64,000 bases of DNA from Paracidovorax valerianellae (lineage in GTDB: Bacteria; Pseudomonadota; Gammaproteobacteria; Burkholderiales; Burkholderiaceae_C), in contig NZ_FMZC01000006.1 of assembly GCF_900102625.1 (NCBI RefSeq), positions 171,925 through 235,924 of the forward strand, read 5' to 3'. The position numbers and the translations under genes are program-made. The notes beneath the pieces are model-generated. The model ran no database searches. It saw only the letters and a list, made by a program, of their open reading frames with translations, and was not told where the DNA came from. Below, in pieces: positions 27,833 through 37,103 of this stretch; the stretch's first letter is position 1; every line of letters starts with the position of its first letter.

Positions 27833-28210
27833 GTGAACACTGCTCCCCCGAGAGGCGTCGTCCTTTTTGCCCATGGCTCGCGTGACCCGCTGTGGCGTGC
27901 CCCCATGGAAGCCGTTCAGGCCCATCTGCAGCAGCACCAGCCCGAACTGCGCGTGTGCTGCGCCTACCTGGAGCTCACCACGCCCGACCTGGCGCAGGCC
28001 GTCGAGGCGCTGGTCGCGAACGAAGGGGTGCGCCAGGTGACGGTGGTGCCCATGTTCCTGGGCACCGGCAAGCACGCGCGGGAAGACCTTCCGGTGCTGG
28101 TGCAGGCGCTGCGCGCGGCACACCCTGAGGTGCATTTCGATGTGCAAGGCGCCATCGGCGAAGACCCGCGCATGACCGCGTTGATGGCTGAAATCGCCGG
28201 CTCGGCCTGA
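27833..28210 (+). CDS. cbiX: Sirohydrochlorin chelatase-like CbiX/SirB (short form)
   Basis: A 125-aa single-domain class II chelatase. VVLFAHGSRDPLW carries the metal-binding His, and VVPMFLGTGKHAREDLP the second His region. It inserts iron or cobalt into sirohydrochlorin, giving siroheme for sulfite reductase or leading to cobalamin. Its position just before a CysB-type regulator favours siroheme. The start codon is GTG, 16 bp after lptG. The short form normally acts as a homodimer. Confidence 0.88.
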   Translation: MNTAPPRGVVLFAHGSRDPLWRAPMEAVQAHLQQHQPELRVCCAYLELTTPDLAQAVEALVANEGVRQVTVVPMFLGTGKHAREDLPVLVQALRAAHPEVHFDVQGAIGEDPRMTALMAEIAGSA

Positions 28211-28299
28211 CCCGAGCCCTGGCTGTGCGAGCCGCGAAAACCAGCGTTCGATGTGCGCTGGGCGCTGCCATAAATCAGGCGTTCGCGTGCTTTCCTTAG

Positions 28300-28337
28300 A
28301 TTGCTGCAGCATAATGATCGCCTTCTTTAGCAGCAAT
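28300..28337. promoter_or_regulatory. Inverted repeat ahead of the CysB-type gene
   Basis: ATTGCTGC (28300-28307) and GCAGCAAT (28330-28337) are exact inverted copies 22 bp apart, ending just before the start codon. The region is AT-rich. It could be an autoregulatory LysR-type site or a leader hairpin masking the translation start. Confidence 0.45.
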
Positions 28338-28342
28338 AAGAT

Positions 28343-29284
28343 ATGAATCTGCACCAATTCCGCTTCGTTCAGGAAGCCGCGCGCCGCAATCTCAACCTGA
28401 CCGAAGCCGCGAAGGCGCTGCACACCTCGCAGCCTGGCGTGTCCAAGGCCATCATCGAGCTGGAAGAAGAACTGGGCGTGGACATCTTCGCGCGCCACGG
28501 CAAGCGGCTCAAGCGCATCACCGAGCCCGGCCAGCACGTGCTCAAAAGCATCGAACTCATCATGCGCGAGGTGGGCAACCTCAAGCGCATCGGCGAACAG
28601 TTCAGCGCGCAGGACAGCGGCACCCTCAGCATCGCCACCACGCATACCCAGGCCCGCTACGTGCTGCCGCTGCCGGTGGCAAAGCTGCGCGAGGCCTACC
28701 CCAAGGTGAACATCAGCCTGCACCAGGCCACGCCGCACGAAGTGGCCCGCATGGTGATCGACGAAGTGGCCGAGATCGGCATGGCCACCGAATCGCTGGC
28801 CGACTACCCCGATCTCGTCACCCTGCCCTGCTACGAATGGCAGCACGTGCTGGTGATGCCCACCGCCCACCCGCTGGCGCAAAAAGAGCGCCTGGGCCTG
28901 GACGACATCGCCCACGAAGCCCTCATCACTTACCACCCTTCGTTCACCGGCCGCGGCAAGATCGACCAGGCCTTCGCGGCACGCAAGCTGCAGCCGCGCA
29001 TCGTGCTGGAGGCGATCGACTCCGACGTGATCAAGACCTACGTGCGCCTGGGCCTGGGGATCGGCATCGTGGCCGAGATGGCGATGCGCGACGATCCGCT
29101 GGGCGACCTGGTGGTGCGCCCGGTGGGGCACCTGTTCGGCCAGAGCGTGGCGCGCGTGGCGTTCAAGCGCGGCGCCTACCTGCGCAACTTCGTCTACAAG
29201 TTCGCCGAGCTGCTGAGCGACCGCCTGAACCGCGAACTCATCGCCCGGGCCATGACCGGCCATGTGAACGACTACGAGCTTTGA
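28343..29284 (+). CDS. CysB-family LysR-type transcriptional regulator
   Basis: A 313-aa LysR regulator. Residues 1-60 are the winged helix (MNLHQFRFVQEAARRN, then NLTEAAKALHTSQPGVSKAI), strongly like CysB and Cbl. The C-terminal part is the two-lobed effector domain (GTLSIATTHTQARYVLP). CysB proteins activate sulfate-assimilation genes in response to N-acetylserine. The neighbouring chelatase gene, needed for siroheme in sulfite reductase, supports a sulfur role. The ribosome binding site is weak. Confidence 0.9.
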   Translation: MNLHQFRFVQEAARRNLNLTEAAKALHTSQPGVSKAIIELEEELGVDIFARHGKRLKRITEPGQHVLKSIELIMREVGNLKRIGEQFSAQDSGTLSIATTHTQARYVLPLPVAKLREAYPKVNISLHQATPHEVARMVIDEVAEIGMATESLADYPDLVTLPCYEWQHVLVMPTAHPLAQKERLGLDDIAHEALITYHPSFTGRGKIDQAFAARKLQPRIVLEAIDSDVIKTYVRLGLGIGIVAEMAMRDDPLGDLVVRPVGHLFGQSVARVAFKRGAYLRNFVYKFAELLSDRLNRELIARAMTGHVNDYEL

Positions 29285-29379
29285 ACCACGGGGCCGGTCG
29301 TCCGCCCCGCCGAAACCGGATCTCGTCGCTCCGATCTCTCCCGCATTTTTTTGTTATTCCCGCCCCCGTTTTTCGCGCC

Positions 29380-30552
29380 ATGACCTCCATCGACAGCACT
29401 CCGCGCACGCCCGTTTTTCCCAGCAAACTGCCCCAGGTGGGCACGACCATCTTCTCGGTGATGTCGGCCCTGGCGGCCGAGCACGGCGCCGTGAACCTCG
29501 GCCAGGGATTTCCTGACTTTCATTGCGATCCGGCGCTGATCGACGCGGTGGACGGCGCCATGCGGGCCGGCCACAACCAGTACCCACCGATGGCTGGCGT
29601 GCCGGCGCTGCGCGAAGCGGTTGCTACCAAAATAGAAGCACTACACCGCCGTAAATACTGCGCCAACACCGAAATCACCATCACGGCCGGCGCCACCCAG
29701 GCGATCCTGACCGCCATCCTCGCGACGGTGTATGCGGGCGACGAGGTGATCGTGCTCGACCCCTGCTACGACAGCTATGCGCCCAACGTGGAGCTGGCCG
29801 GCGGCACCGTGGTGCGCGTGCCGCTCACGCCCGGCAGCTTCAGGCCCGACTTCGACAAGATCGCCGCCGCCATGACGGCGCGCACGCGCGCCATCATCAT
29901 CAACAGCCCGCACAACCCCAGCGCGACGATCTGGACGGCCGACGACATGCGCACGCTGCAAGAGCTGCTGGCGCCCACCGATGTGCTGCTCATCAGCGAC
30001 GAGGTCTACGAGCACATGGTGTTCGACGGCGCGCAGCACGAGAGCGCGGCGCGCTTTCCCGGGCTGGCGGCGCGCGCGTTCATCGTCTCCAGTTTCGGCA
30101 AGACCTTTCACGTCACTGGCTGGAAGGTCGGCACCGTGGCCGCCCCGGCCGCGCTGATGGCCGAGTTCCGCAAGGTGCACCAGTTCAACGTGTTCACCGT
30201 GAACACGCCCATGCAGCACGGGCTGGCCACCTACTTGAAGGACCCTGCCCCCTATCTGCAGCTGCCCGACTTCTACCAGGCCAAGCGCGACCTGTTCCGC
30301 CAGGGCCTGGAAGGCTCGCGCCTGCGGCTGCTGCCCAGCACGGGCAGCTACTTCCAGTGCGTGGACATTTCGGCGGTGAGCGATTTGAACGAAGCCGACT
30401 TCTGCCAGTGGCTGACCCGCGAAGTGGGCGTGGCGGCGATCCCGCTGTCGGCGTTCTATGGCGACGGCTTCGACCAGCGCGTCGTGCGGTTTTGCTTTGC
30501 CAAGCAGGACGACACGCTGCGCGAAGCGCTGCAGCGCCTGCGCAAGCTCTGA
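29380..30552 (+). CDS. Methionine-type PLP aminotransferase (YbdL-like)
   Basis: A 390-aa class I aminotransferase. SKLPQVGTTIF, NLGQGFPDF, SPHNPSATIW and DEVYEHMVF follow E. coli YbdL closely, and the PLP lysine is K241 in SSFGKTFHVTGWKVG. YbdL-type enzymes prefer methionine, histidine and phenylalanine with 2-oxo acids. Position after the CysB-type gene suits sulfur amino-acid metabolism. An AT-rich patch at 29630-29660 (KIEALHRRKYCAN) resembles the dispersed repeat of this window. Confidence 0.9.
   Translation: MTSIDSTPRTPVFPSKLPQVGTTIFSVMSALAAEHGAVNLGQGFPDFHCDPALIDAVDGAMRAGHNQYPPMAGVPALREAVATKIEALHRRKYCANTEITITAGATQAILTAILATVYAGDEVIVLDPCYDSYAPNVELAGGTVVRVPLTPGSFRPDFDKIAAAMTARTRAIIINSPHNPSATIWTADDMRTLQELLAPTDVLLISDEVYEHMVFDGAQHESAARFPGLAARAFIVSSFGKTFHVTGWKVGTVAAPAALMAEFRKVHQFNVFTVNTPMQHGLATYLKDPAPYLQLPDFYQAKRDLFRQGLEGSRLRLLPSTGSYFQCVDISAVSDLNEADFCQWLTREVGVAAIPLSAFYGDGFDQRVVRFCFAKQDDTLREALQRLRKL
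29630..29660 (+). repeat. Possible repeat-family remnant inside the aminotransferase gene
   Basis: TGCTACCAAAATAGAAGC begins at about 29623 and shares TGCTACCAAAA with the gcvP copy (from 6717). It is read in frame and the protein keeps the same length as YbdL. The match is short, so this is tentative. Confidence 0.3.
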
Positions 30553-30701
30553 TTCCAGCAGCGGAGCCGGCAGCTCCGCCAACCGGCCGCGCAGGACCGA
30601 GGTGACACGCTCCGCAAATTTTGCGGGCGCGCAGGCAACCATAAGCGAATCGATTGAGCACTCACGCTTCGACTTATCTCAAGGCGCCCGTGCGTCAAAC
30701 C

Positions 30702-31313
30702 ATGTCCCTCAAGAATGCGCTCGTCTTCGTTCACCTGCTCGCCATGGCCATTGCCGTGGGAAAAATGCTGGAGTACGACTTTCGGTTTCTCCGATCCGTC
30801 CACCGCCCGATGTCTGCGCAGCAGCGGCAGGACTTGCTTCAAACCGCTAAAACGATGACCGCCGCCTTGATCGTGCTGTGGGTCACCGGACTGGGCTTCG
30901 TGTACCTCGGGCAGGCCCAATACCCGGGGTATCTGGCCAACGAAAAACTCTGGATGAAGGTGCTCACCGTGAGCACACTGACCCTGAACGGCATGCTCAT
31001 GCACCATTTCGCGCTCCCGTTCATGCAGCAGGGCAAGGTCTTCCTTCACTGGCCGCTCAGCAAGGTGCTGCTGCTCACGGGCTTCGCCACCGTGTCGTCG
31101 GTCTCCTGGCTATACGCCTCGTTCCTCGGCATCGCGCGGTCGTGGAACGACACCGTTCCGTTCGAGCATGCACTGGGCATCTACATCGCATTGCTGCTGG
31201 CCGCAGCTTCCGGTTCGGCCGCGCTCATGACCTTCTTGCACCATCGGCATGCGCGCGGCGGCCACCCGGGCGGCAATCCCTGCCCCAACTCCCGCGGCGG
31301 TTGTCCGCATTGA
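30702..31313 (+). CDS. Integral membrane protein of unknown function
   Basis: A 203-aa protein with about four or five hydrophobic segments: NALVFVHLLAMAIAVGKML, TMTAALIVLWVTGLGFVYLG, VLTVSTLTLNGMLMHHFALP, VLLLTGFATVSSVSWLYASF and ALGIYIALLLAAASGSAAL. Histidines lie in or near helices (VHLLAM, MHHFALP). The C-terminus is a His/Gly/Pro-rich cytoplasmic tail. I do not recognise the family. TTG 30654 would add 16 residues; neither start has a good ribosome binding site. Convergent with hmgA. Confidence 0.65.
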   Translation: MSLKNALVFVHLLAMAIAVGKMLEYDFRFLRSVHRPMSAQQRQDLLQTAKTMTAALIVLWVTGLGFVYLGQAQYPGYLANEKLWMKVLTVSTLTLNGMLMHHFALPFMQQGKVFLHWPLSKVLLLTGFATVSSVSWLYASFLGIARSWNDTVPFEHALGIYIALLLAAASGSAALMTFLHHRHARGGHPGGNPCPNSRGGCPH

Positions 31314-31398
31314 TGGACGCGGTAGCGCGGTTGCTGCCGGCAACGGCTTCCACCGGCGGCATGGATCGCGGGCTGCGGCAACTTCCGCAAGCTGCCCG

Positions 31399-32721
31399 TC
31401 AGCCGGGCGTGAACTGGTCCGCCAGCCCTTGCCAGCAGCGTGGGTAGTCCGGGTCGAGCGAGCCGCCCTGCCCCCTCTCGCGCAGCGCGAATGCGGTGGG
31501 CACGAAGCGGTAGCGGCTCTCCAGCATGAAGGCCAGCGTGCCGTCGAGCTTTTGCGGTTGCAGGTCGCTGCCGGTGGCGCGCTCGAAGCTTTCTTCGTCG
31601 GGCCCGTGCGGGACCATTCCGTTGTGCAGGCTGGCGCCACCGGGTTTGAAGCCTTCAGGCTTGGCGTCGTATTGGCCGACCACCAGCCCCATGAACTCGC
31701 TCATGGTGTTGCGGTGGTACCAGGGCGGACGGAAGGTGTCCTCCATCACCAGCCAGCGCGGCGGAAAGATCACGAAGTCGCAGTTGGCCGTGCCAGGCGT
31801 GTCGCTGGGCGAGGTGAGCACGGTGAAGATCGATGGGTCCGGATGGTCGAAGCTGATGGAGCCGATCACCATGAACGTGGCCGTGTCGTACTTGCAGGGC
31901 GTGAGATTGCCGTGCCAGGCCACCACGTTGAACGGGGTGTGCGTCTGCGGTGCGGTCCACAGCTGGCCGCCGTACTTCTTCACGATCTCGTAGTCGCCGG
32001 GCAGGTCTTCCGCGGCCGCTACCGGGGCGAGGAAGTCGCGCGGGTTGGCCAGGCCGTTGGAACCGATGGGCCCCAGCTCGGGCAGGCGGAAGGCGGCGCC
32101 GTAGTTTTCGCACGCATAGCCGCGCGACGGGCCGTCGGGCAGCGCGACCTTGAAGGCCACGCCGCGCGGCACCAGCGCCACCTCGCCAGGGGCGACTTCG
32201 AGCACGCCCATTTCGGTCGTCAGCACCAGCCGGCCCTGCTGCGGGATGAGCAGCAGTTCGCCATCGGCATCGACCAGCGCGCGCCGCTCCATGGAGCGAT
32301 TGGCCGTGTACACCAGCGCGGCCATGCCGGTCTGCGCCTCGACGTCGCCATTGGCCGCCACGGTGCGCAAACCGTCCACGAAGTCGGTGGGTGCCTCGGG
32401 GATCGGGAACGGGTGCCAGCGCATCGGGTCGGGCGGCGCGGGATGGCCGCCGGCGGCGCCGGTCGTCCAGCCCTCCTGCGCATACGGCCGGTAGCGGCCG
32501 GACACCACCGAGGGCTGGCGCCGGTACAGCCAAGTGCGCCGGTTTTCATGACGGGGCGCGGTGAAGGCGCTGCCGGAGACCAGCTCCGGGTACAGCAGGA
32601 ACGGCGCTTTCTGCGGGCTATTGCGCCCCTGCGGGAGCGCGCCGGGCACCGATTCGGTGGCGAACTGGTTGCCGAAACCGCTCTGGTAGCGCAGCGGCTC
32701 GGTGGCGGGGTCACAGGTCAT
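31399..32721 (-). CDS. hmgA: Homogentisate 1,2-dioxygenase
   Basis: A 440-aa iron dioxygenase that opens homogentisate to maleylacetoacetate, the central step of tyrosine, phenylalanine and hydroxyphenylacetate breakdown. The opening [12 protein letters not shown] is diagnostic. Iron ligands are visible: H336 and E342 in [14 protein letters not shown] and H372 in MVPHGPDE. It is the last gene of an operon with an FAD hydroxylase and a Bug protein. No fumarylacetoacetase or maleylacetoacetate isomerase gene is in the window. Confidence 0.96.
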   Translation of the reverse strand: MTCDPATEPLRYQSGFGNQFATESVPGALPQGRNSPQKAPFLLYPELVSGSAFTAPRHENRRTWLYRRQPSVVSGRYRPYAQEGWTTGAAGGHPAPPDPMRWHPFPIPEAPTDFVDGLRTVAANGDVEAQTGMAALVYTANRSMERRALVDADGELLLIPQQGRLVLTTEMGVLEVAPGEVALVPRGVAFKVALPDGPSRGYACENYGAAFRLPELGPIGSNGLANPRDFLAPVAAAEDLPGDYEIVKKYGGQLWTAPQTHTPFNVVAWHGNLTPCKYDTATFMVIGSISFDHPDPSIFTVLTSPSDTPGTANCDFVIFPPRWLVMEDTFRPPWYHRNTMSEFMGLVVGQYDAKPEGFKPGGASLHNGMVPHGPDEESFERATGSDLQPQKLDGTLAFMLESRYRFVPTAFALRERGQGGSLDPDYPRCWQGLADQFTPG

Positions 32722-32739
32722 GAAAACGTCCTTGCAGTC

Positions 32740-32800
32740 GATGCTATTAATTCAATAGCAATACACCCTAGTGGTAATTGCGCTGGAGGCCATTTTTACT
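32740..32800 (+). repeat. Dispersed palindromic repeat copy between Bug gene and hmgA
   Basis: GCTAT (32743-32747) and ATAGC (32755-32759) form the dyad, followed by CCCTAGTGGTAATTG, CGCTGGAGGCC and a T-run. It ends exactly where the Bug gene's stop codon begins and fills nearly the whole 79-bp gap within the operon. Confidence 0.8.
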
Positions 32801-33790
32801 CTAATCCAGGCGGATGCCGTTGTCGCGGATCAGCCGACCCCAGCGCTCGCGCTCGCTTTTCACGTAGCGTGCCATGTCCTGCGGCGTGCCGGGCATGCCG
32901 TCCACGCCGAGCGCCTGGAACCGCGCCTTGACCTCGGTGGAGTTGAGCGCCTCCACCAGTGCCTTGTTGAGCTTCGCGATGGTCTCGGGCGGCGTGCCGG
33001 CAGGCACCGACACGCCTTGCCAGGCATAGGCCTCGAAGCCGGCCAGGCCTTGCTCCTGCAGGGTCGGCACGTCGGGCAGCGTGGCGATGCGCTGTGCGCT
33101 GGCCACGCCGATGGCGCGCACCTTGCCGCCCAGCACGAAGGCGTTGCCGCTGGCCGTGTCCACCAGCATGAAAGGCACGCTGCCGCCCAGCACGTCCTGC
33201 ATGGCGGGCGCGGCACCGCGGTACGGCACGTGGGCCATCTTGATGCCCGTCTTCTCGCGCAGCAGTTCGCTGGCCAGGTGGTGCGGGCTGCCCGCGCCGG
33301 CCGACGCGTAGTTCACCCCGTCCGGCTGCGCCTTCGCCCAGGCGACGAACTCGCTCCAGTTCTTGGCGGGCACCTGCGGGCCGACCACCAGCACCAGCGG
33401 AAACCGCGCCAGCATGCCCACGGGCGCCAGGTCTTTTTCGGCGCTGTACGACAGCTTGGAGAACAGGAACGGGTTGGCCGCCAGCGTGGCGAAGTCGGCG
33501 GTGAGCATCACATGCCCGAAATCGCGCGAGCGGGCCACATAGTCGGCGGCGATGTTCGTGGCCGCGCCCGGCTTGTTGGTGATGACGATGGGCTGGGCAA
33601 GCCGCTTCCCCATGGCCTCGGCGGTGGCGCGGGCCAGCACGTCGGAGCCGCCCCCGGCGGCATAGCCCACCACCCATTCGATGGGGCGGCTGTCTTGCTG
33701 CGCCTGGGCGGCCCAAGGGGCGAGAGCCCCCAGCAGCAGCGCCAGGCCGGCGCGGCGGGTGAAGGAACGGTTGAAGAAAGCACTGCGCAT
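32801..33790 (-). CDS. Bug-family substrate-binding protein of the aromatic operon
   Basis: A 329-aa TctC/Bug periplasmic protein. A twin-basic signal peptide (RSFTRRAGLALLLGALAPW, ending AAQAQ) precedes IEWVVGYAAGGGSDVLAR, the substrate loop, and PYRGAAPAMQDVLGG. Its place between the hydroxylase/DUF2783 pair and hmgA suggests it binds the aromatic acid or a product of this pathway. No membrane permease genes accompany it. Confidence 0.92.
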   Translation of the reverse strand: MRSAFFNRSFTRRAGLALLLGALAPWAAQAQQDSRPIEWVVGYAAGGGSDVLARATAEAMGKRLAQPIVITNKPGAATNIAADYVARSRDFGHVMLTADFATLAANPFLFSKLSYSAEKDLAPVGMLARFPLVLVVGPQVPAKNWSEFVAWAKAQPDGVNYASAGAGSPHHLASELLREKTGIKMAHVPYRGAAPAMQDVLGGSVPFMLVDTASGNAFVLGGKVRAIGVASAQRIATLPDVPTLQEQGLAGFEAYAWQGVSVPAGTPPETIAKLNKALVEALNSTEVKARFQALGVDGMPGTPQDMARYVKSERERWGRLIRDNGIRLD

Positions 33791-33884
33791 GGTTTTTGTC
33801 TCCGTGATGTTGTCGAGGGCAGGATGGTTTTGGCAGGGGAAAGCGAACGCCAGGACACGCCGGGCAAAAGGCAGCGGGCCTCGC

Positions 33885-34100
33885 TCAGCGCGCGGGTGGC
33901 GGGCCGGGCGAGGCGGCGGCCAACGCCTCGCGCAGCACCGGCAGCGAGCCGATGTGGTTGGCTAGCAGCAGCACCAGCCGGGCGTTGAACGCATGGCTTT
34001 CTTCGGCGGTCAGCGGCTGGTGCGCATCGATGAGCGCCTGGTAGAAATCGTCGGGCGACTCCAGATGGGGCGCGGTGATGAGGCTTGGGAAGGTCGTCAT
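33885..34100 (-). CDS. DUF2783 small protein, possible hydroxylase coupling subunit
   Basis: A 71-aa acidic helical protein with LESPDDFYQALIDAH and FNARLVLLLANHIGSLPVL, the pattern of DUF2783. Its ATG overlaps the stop of the FAD hydroxylase gene (ATGA), so the two are made in coupled fashion. A small protein of this size partnered with a flavoprotein and adjacent to hmgA recalls MhaB, the coupling protein of 3-hydroxyphenylacetate 6-hydroxylase. That functional link is inference. Confidence 0.8.
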   Translation of the reverse strand: MTTFPSLITAPHLESPDDFYQALIDAHQPLTAEESHAFNARLVLLLANHIGSLPVLREALAAASPGPPPAR

Positions 34101-35992
34101 GCCAGGGCTTCCAGGTGCGGTGCGTCCAGGTGCGGTGCGACGGTTTTTGAACGCGGCGTCGAGGAACCCTCGGCGCGCAGCGCTTCCGTGCGGCCCATGG
34201 CCTTATCGAGCGCCGCAGCCATGGCGCTGGCGGTGGGGCGGCGCCAGCGCGCGCAAACGTGCTGATCGGGCCGCAGCAGGTAGACAGTGCCGGGGAGTGC
34301 GTCGTAGCGCTGCCATGCGATGGCATGGCCGGGCGTGCGCGGAAGGTTCACGGTGTGCACGCCCAGGCGGTCGAGGGCACTCAGGGCGGCGCGCACGGCG
34401 TCGCTGCTGGGGTAGGTAGCGGCATCGGCACGGCTCTCGCCGTCACCGAACACCAGCGCCGTGAAACCGGGTTGCGTCGCCCGGCGCAGCAGCCAGGCTC
34501 CACCGTCCAGTGGCGCGTCCGGTGCGGGCGCGCCCGGGATCAGCGGCCCTGCGAACGCGTCCTCGTCGGGCGTGACGAGCGGCGAATCGGCATAGACCGA
34601 GGGCAGCGACAGCCGGCCGCTGTTGACCAGGCTGCGCGCGAAGGGATGCTGGCGCGACAGTTGCAGCACCGCGTCGCGGAACATGCGGCTCACCGGGCTC
34701 TTGGGTGTGATGAAGTCGGTCGAGCGCGTGGAGTGGCGAATGTTCTCGTCCGCTGCGGCTTCCCGCTCCACCGCATAGGTGTCCAGCAAGGCTTCGGGCG
34801 CCTGGCCCTGCAGCACGGCGGCGAGCTTCCAGCCCAGGTTGTCGGCGTCCTGCACGCCTGAATTGGCCCCCCGCGCGCCGAAGGGCGACACGCCGTGGGC
34901 CGCATCGCCCGCGAACAGCACCCGGCCGTGGCGGAAGGCTTCCATGCGGCGGCAGGCAAAGGTATAGACGCTGGCCCAGACGAGCTCGAAGGCGGTGTCC
35001 GGCCCCAGCAGGGCCCGCACGCGCGGCTCGATGTTTTCGGGCTTTCGTTCGTGCTCGGGGTCGGCATCCCAGCCCAGTTGGAAGTCGATGCGCCAGATGC
35101 CGTCGGCCTGCTTGTGCAGCAGCACGCTCTGGCCGGGGTGGAACGGCGGGTCGAACCAGAACCAGCGCTCGGCAGGCGTGTCGGCGTCGAGGCGGGGCCG
35201 CCGTGCGGACGGCATTGCCGCGCCGGATTCGGTGCCCGCGCGGGCTCTGTCAGCACCGCCCGATGCGGCAGCGGGCGACTGCGCGGAGGGCGAACCGCCC
35301 GGGTGCGCGCTGCGGGGCGAATGGATGCGCACGTCGGCGATCAGGAACCGGTCGCGAAACACCTGCCCCCTGCTCTCCTGGCCCAGCAGTTCGCGCAGGG
35401 TCGAACGCGAGCCGTCGCAGGCGGCCACGTAGGCCGCACGCAGGGCGTAGCGGCCGTCGGGCGTTTCCACCGTCAGCGTCGCCCCATCGGCGTCCTGCAC
35501 CAGGCCGACCACCCGGCTCTTCCAGCGCACTTCCAACTGCGGCAACTGCGCGGCGCGCAGGGCCAGTTGCCCCTCCACGTGGTATTGCTGCAGATTAATG
35601 AAGGCCGGGCGCTCGTGGCCCTCTTCAGGCAGCAGGTCGAAGCGGTACACCTGCTCGTCGCCGAAGAAGACGCGCCCCGTGCTCCATGACACGCCCTTGG
35701 CCACCATGGGCGCAGCGCAGCCCAGCCGATCGAACACCTCCAGCGTGCGTTTGGCGAAGCAGATGGCGCGGGAGCCGGTGGACAGGCGATGGTCGTTGTC
35801 CAGCAGCAGCACGGGCAGGCCACGCTGGGCCAGGTCGATGGCCAGGCTCAACCCCACCGGGCCGGCGCCGACCACCACCACGGGATGGTGCGCGGGCTCG
35901 GCGCGGTCGAAGTCGGCCGGGCGGACATGGTCGAACTCCAGCGCCTGGAAGTCGGCGTCGGGCCCAAGGCCCGGCAGGTCATTGAGGTGCAT
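34097..35992 (-). CDS. FAD-dependent aromatic hydroxylase (class A flavoprotein monooxygenase)
   Basis: A 631-aa flavoprotein monooxygenase. GAGPVG (residues 42-47) binds the ADP part of FAD; CDGSRSTLRE and GRVLFAGDAAHGVSPFGARG are the DG and GD motifs; the C-terminus is a thioredoxin-like domain as in phenol and MhpA-type hydroxylases. It adds a hydroxyl to an aromatic ring with NAD(P)H and oxygen. Next to hmgA the probable product is homogentisate or a precursor. A low-complexity Pro/Ala/Ser/Arg insertion at residues about 222-269 interrupts the substrate domain, and the last codons are a short tandem duplication (APHLDAPHLEA). Confidence 0.85.
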   Translation of the reverse strand: MHLNDLPGLGPDADFQALEFDHVRPADFDRAEPAHHPVVVVGAGPVGLSLAIDLAQRGLPVLLLDNDHRLSTGSRAICFAKRTLEVFDRLGCAAPMVAKGVSWSTGRVFFGDEQVYRFDLLPEEGHERPAFINLQQYHVEGQLALRAAQLPQLEVRWKSRVVGLVQDADGATLTVETPDGRYALRAAYVAACDGSRSTLRELLGQESRGQVFRDRFLIADVRIHSPRSAHPGGSPSAQSPAAASGGADRARAGTESGAAMPSARRPRLDADTPAERWFWFDPPFHPGQSVLLHKQADGIWRIDFQLGWDADPEHERKPENIEPRVRALLGPDTAFELVWASVYTFACRRMEAFRHGRVLFAGDAAHGVSPFGARGANSGVQDADNLGWKLAAVLQGQAPEALLDTYAVEREAAADENIRHSTRSTDFITPKSPVSRMFRDAVLQLSRQHPFARSLVNSGRLSLPSVYADSPLVTPDEDAFAGPLIPGAPAPDAPLDGGAWLLRRATQPGFTALVFGDGESRADAATYPSSDAVRAALSALDRLGVHTVNLPRTPGHAIAWQRYDALPGTVYLLRPDQHVCARWRRPTASAMAAALDKAMGRTEALRAEGSSTPRSKTVAPHLDAPHLEALA

Positions 35993-36031
35993 GGGCAGCT
36001 CCGGGTGCGTGCGTCGGTGGCGCTGGGCTCT

Positions 36032-36997
36032 TCAGCCTTCGAGCGCGTGCCACATGGCGGTGTCGCGCTCGGCCGTCCAGATGCGCGGGTGCACATCGCC
36101 GGTGGCCTCGTCGTAGGCGCGCGTCACATCGAAGGGCATGCAGTGGTCGAAGATGACCCAGTGCCCGTAGCGCGGCTTGAGCGCGTCGTACGTCTCGCGG
36201 TAGATGGCTTTCAAGTCCAGTCCGCGCGCCACGCCGTTGTTGACGGTGGTGTACACGTCGGACACGAAGGCGCGCGTGTACGCGATGGCCTCGGCCACTT
36301 TCTCGGGCGTCTGCAGCGCGTCGCCGCGGCCGGGCACGAGCTTTTCGAAGCCGAAGGCCGAGAGCCGGTCGAGCGTGGCAGGCCAGTCCTTGAAATAGCA
36401 GTCGCCCGCGTAGGCGGTGCTTTCGTACTCCACCAGGTCGCCGGCGAAGCAGACCTTCTGGTCTTCGATGTAGGCGATGGTGTCGCCCTTGGTGTGGCCG
36501 CGGCCCACCTGGGCGATCTTCACCTCGACCTTGCCGAGCCAGATGCTCATGCGGCCTTCGAACGTGACCGTGGGCCACGTCAATCCATCGGGCACCGATT
36601 CGACGGCGCGGAACAGGCGCGGGAAACGCCCGATTTCACTGGCCTTGTCCTGTTCGCCGCGCTCCACGATCAGGTCATAGGTATCGCGGCTGGCAATGAT
36701 CTGCTGCGCGCCCTCTTTGAAGTACGCCGAGGCACCGAGCACGCGCACCGCGTGGTAGTGCGAAAGCAGCACGTATTTGATGGGCTTGTCGGTCACCTCG
36801 CGGATGCGCCGGATCAGGTCCTGCGCCATGGCCGGCGTGGCCTGCGTGTCCACCACCATCACGGCATCGTCGCCGATGAAGACGCCTGTGTTCGGGTCAC
36901 CCTCGGCGGTGTAGGCCCATGCGTTTTCGGTGAGCTGGACGAAGGTGATCTTCTTTTCCTCAAGGTCGGCTTGGCTGGCGAAAGCTTTGGTGGTCAT
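36032..36997 (-). CDS. MBL-fold metallo-hydrolase with altered metal site
   Basis: A 321-aa metallo-beta-lactamase-fold protein. The usual HxHxDH motif reads HYHAVR (H80, H82, with Asp and His replaced by V84 and R85), while GRGHTKGDTIAYI and CFAGDLVEYES are kept. It may bind one metal only. AGGAG precedes ATG 36997. It is the first gene of the IclR-divergent operon, 39 bp ahead of the hydroxylase gene, so it probably hydrolyses an ester or thioester in the same pathway, but the substrate is unknown. Confidence 0.85.
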   Translation of the reverse strand: MTTKAFASQADLEEKKITFVQLTENAWAYTAEGDPNTGVFIGDDAVMVVDTQATPAMAQDLIRRIREVTDKPIKYVLLSHYHAVRVLGASAYFKEGAQQIIASRDTYDLIVERGEQDKASEIGRFPRLFRAVESVPDGLTWPTVTFEGRMSIWLGKVEVKIAQVGRGHTKGDTIAYIEDQKVCFAGDLVEYESTAYAGDCYFKDWPATLDRLSAFGFEKLVPGRGDALQTPEKVAEAIAYTRAFVSDVYTTVNNGVARGLDLKAIYRETYDALKPRYGHWVIFDHCMPFDVTRAYDEATGDVHPRIWTAERDTAMWHALEG

Positions 36998-37103
36998 GCG
37001 GGAACGCTCCTGAATGCAGCGCCGCTGAACGCGGCAACTTAGTTTTAGACGAATTGGTTTGCTCTTGACTAACATCAGAATGCTAGCCGAGAAATTCAGC
37101 TAT

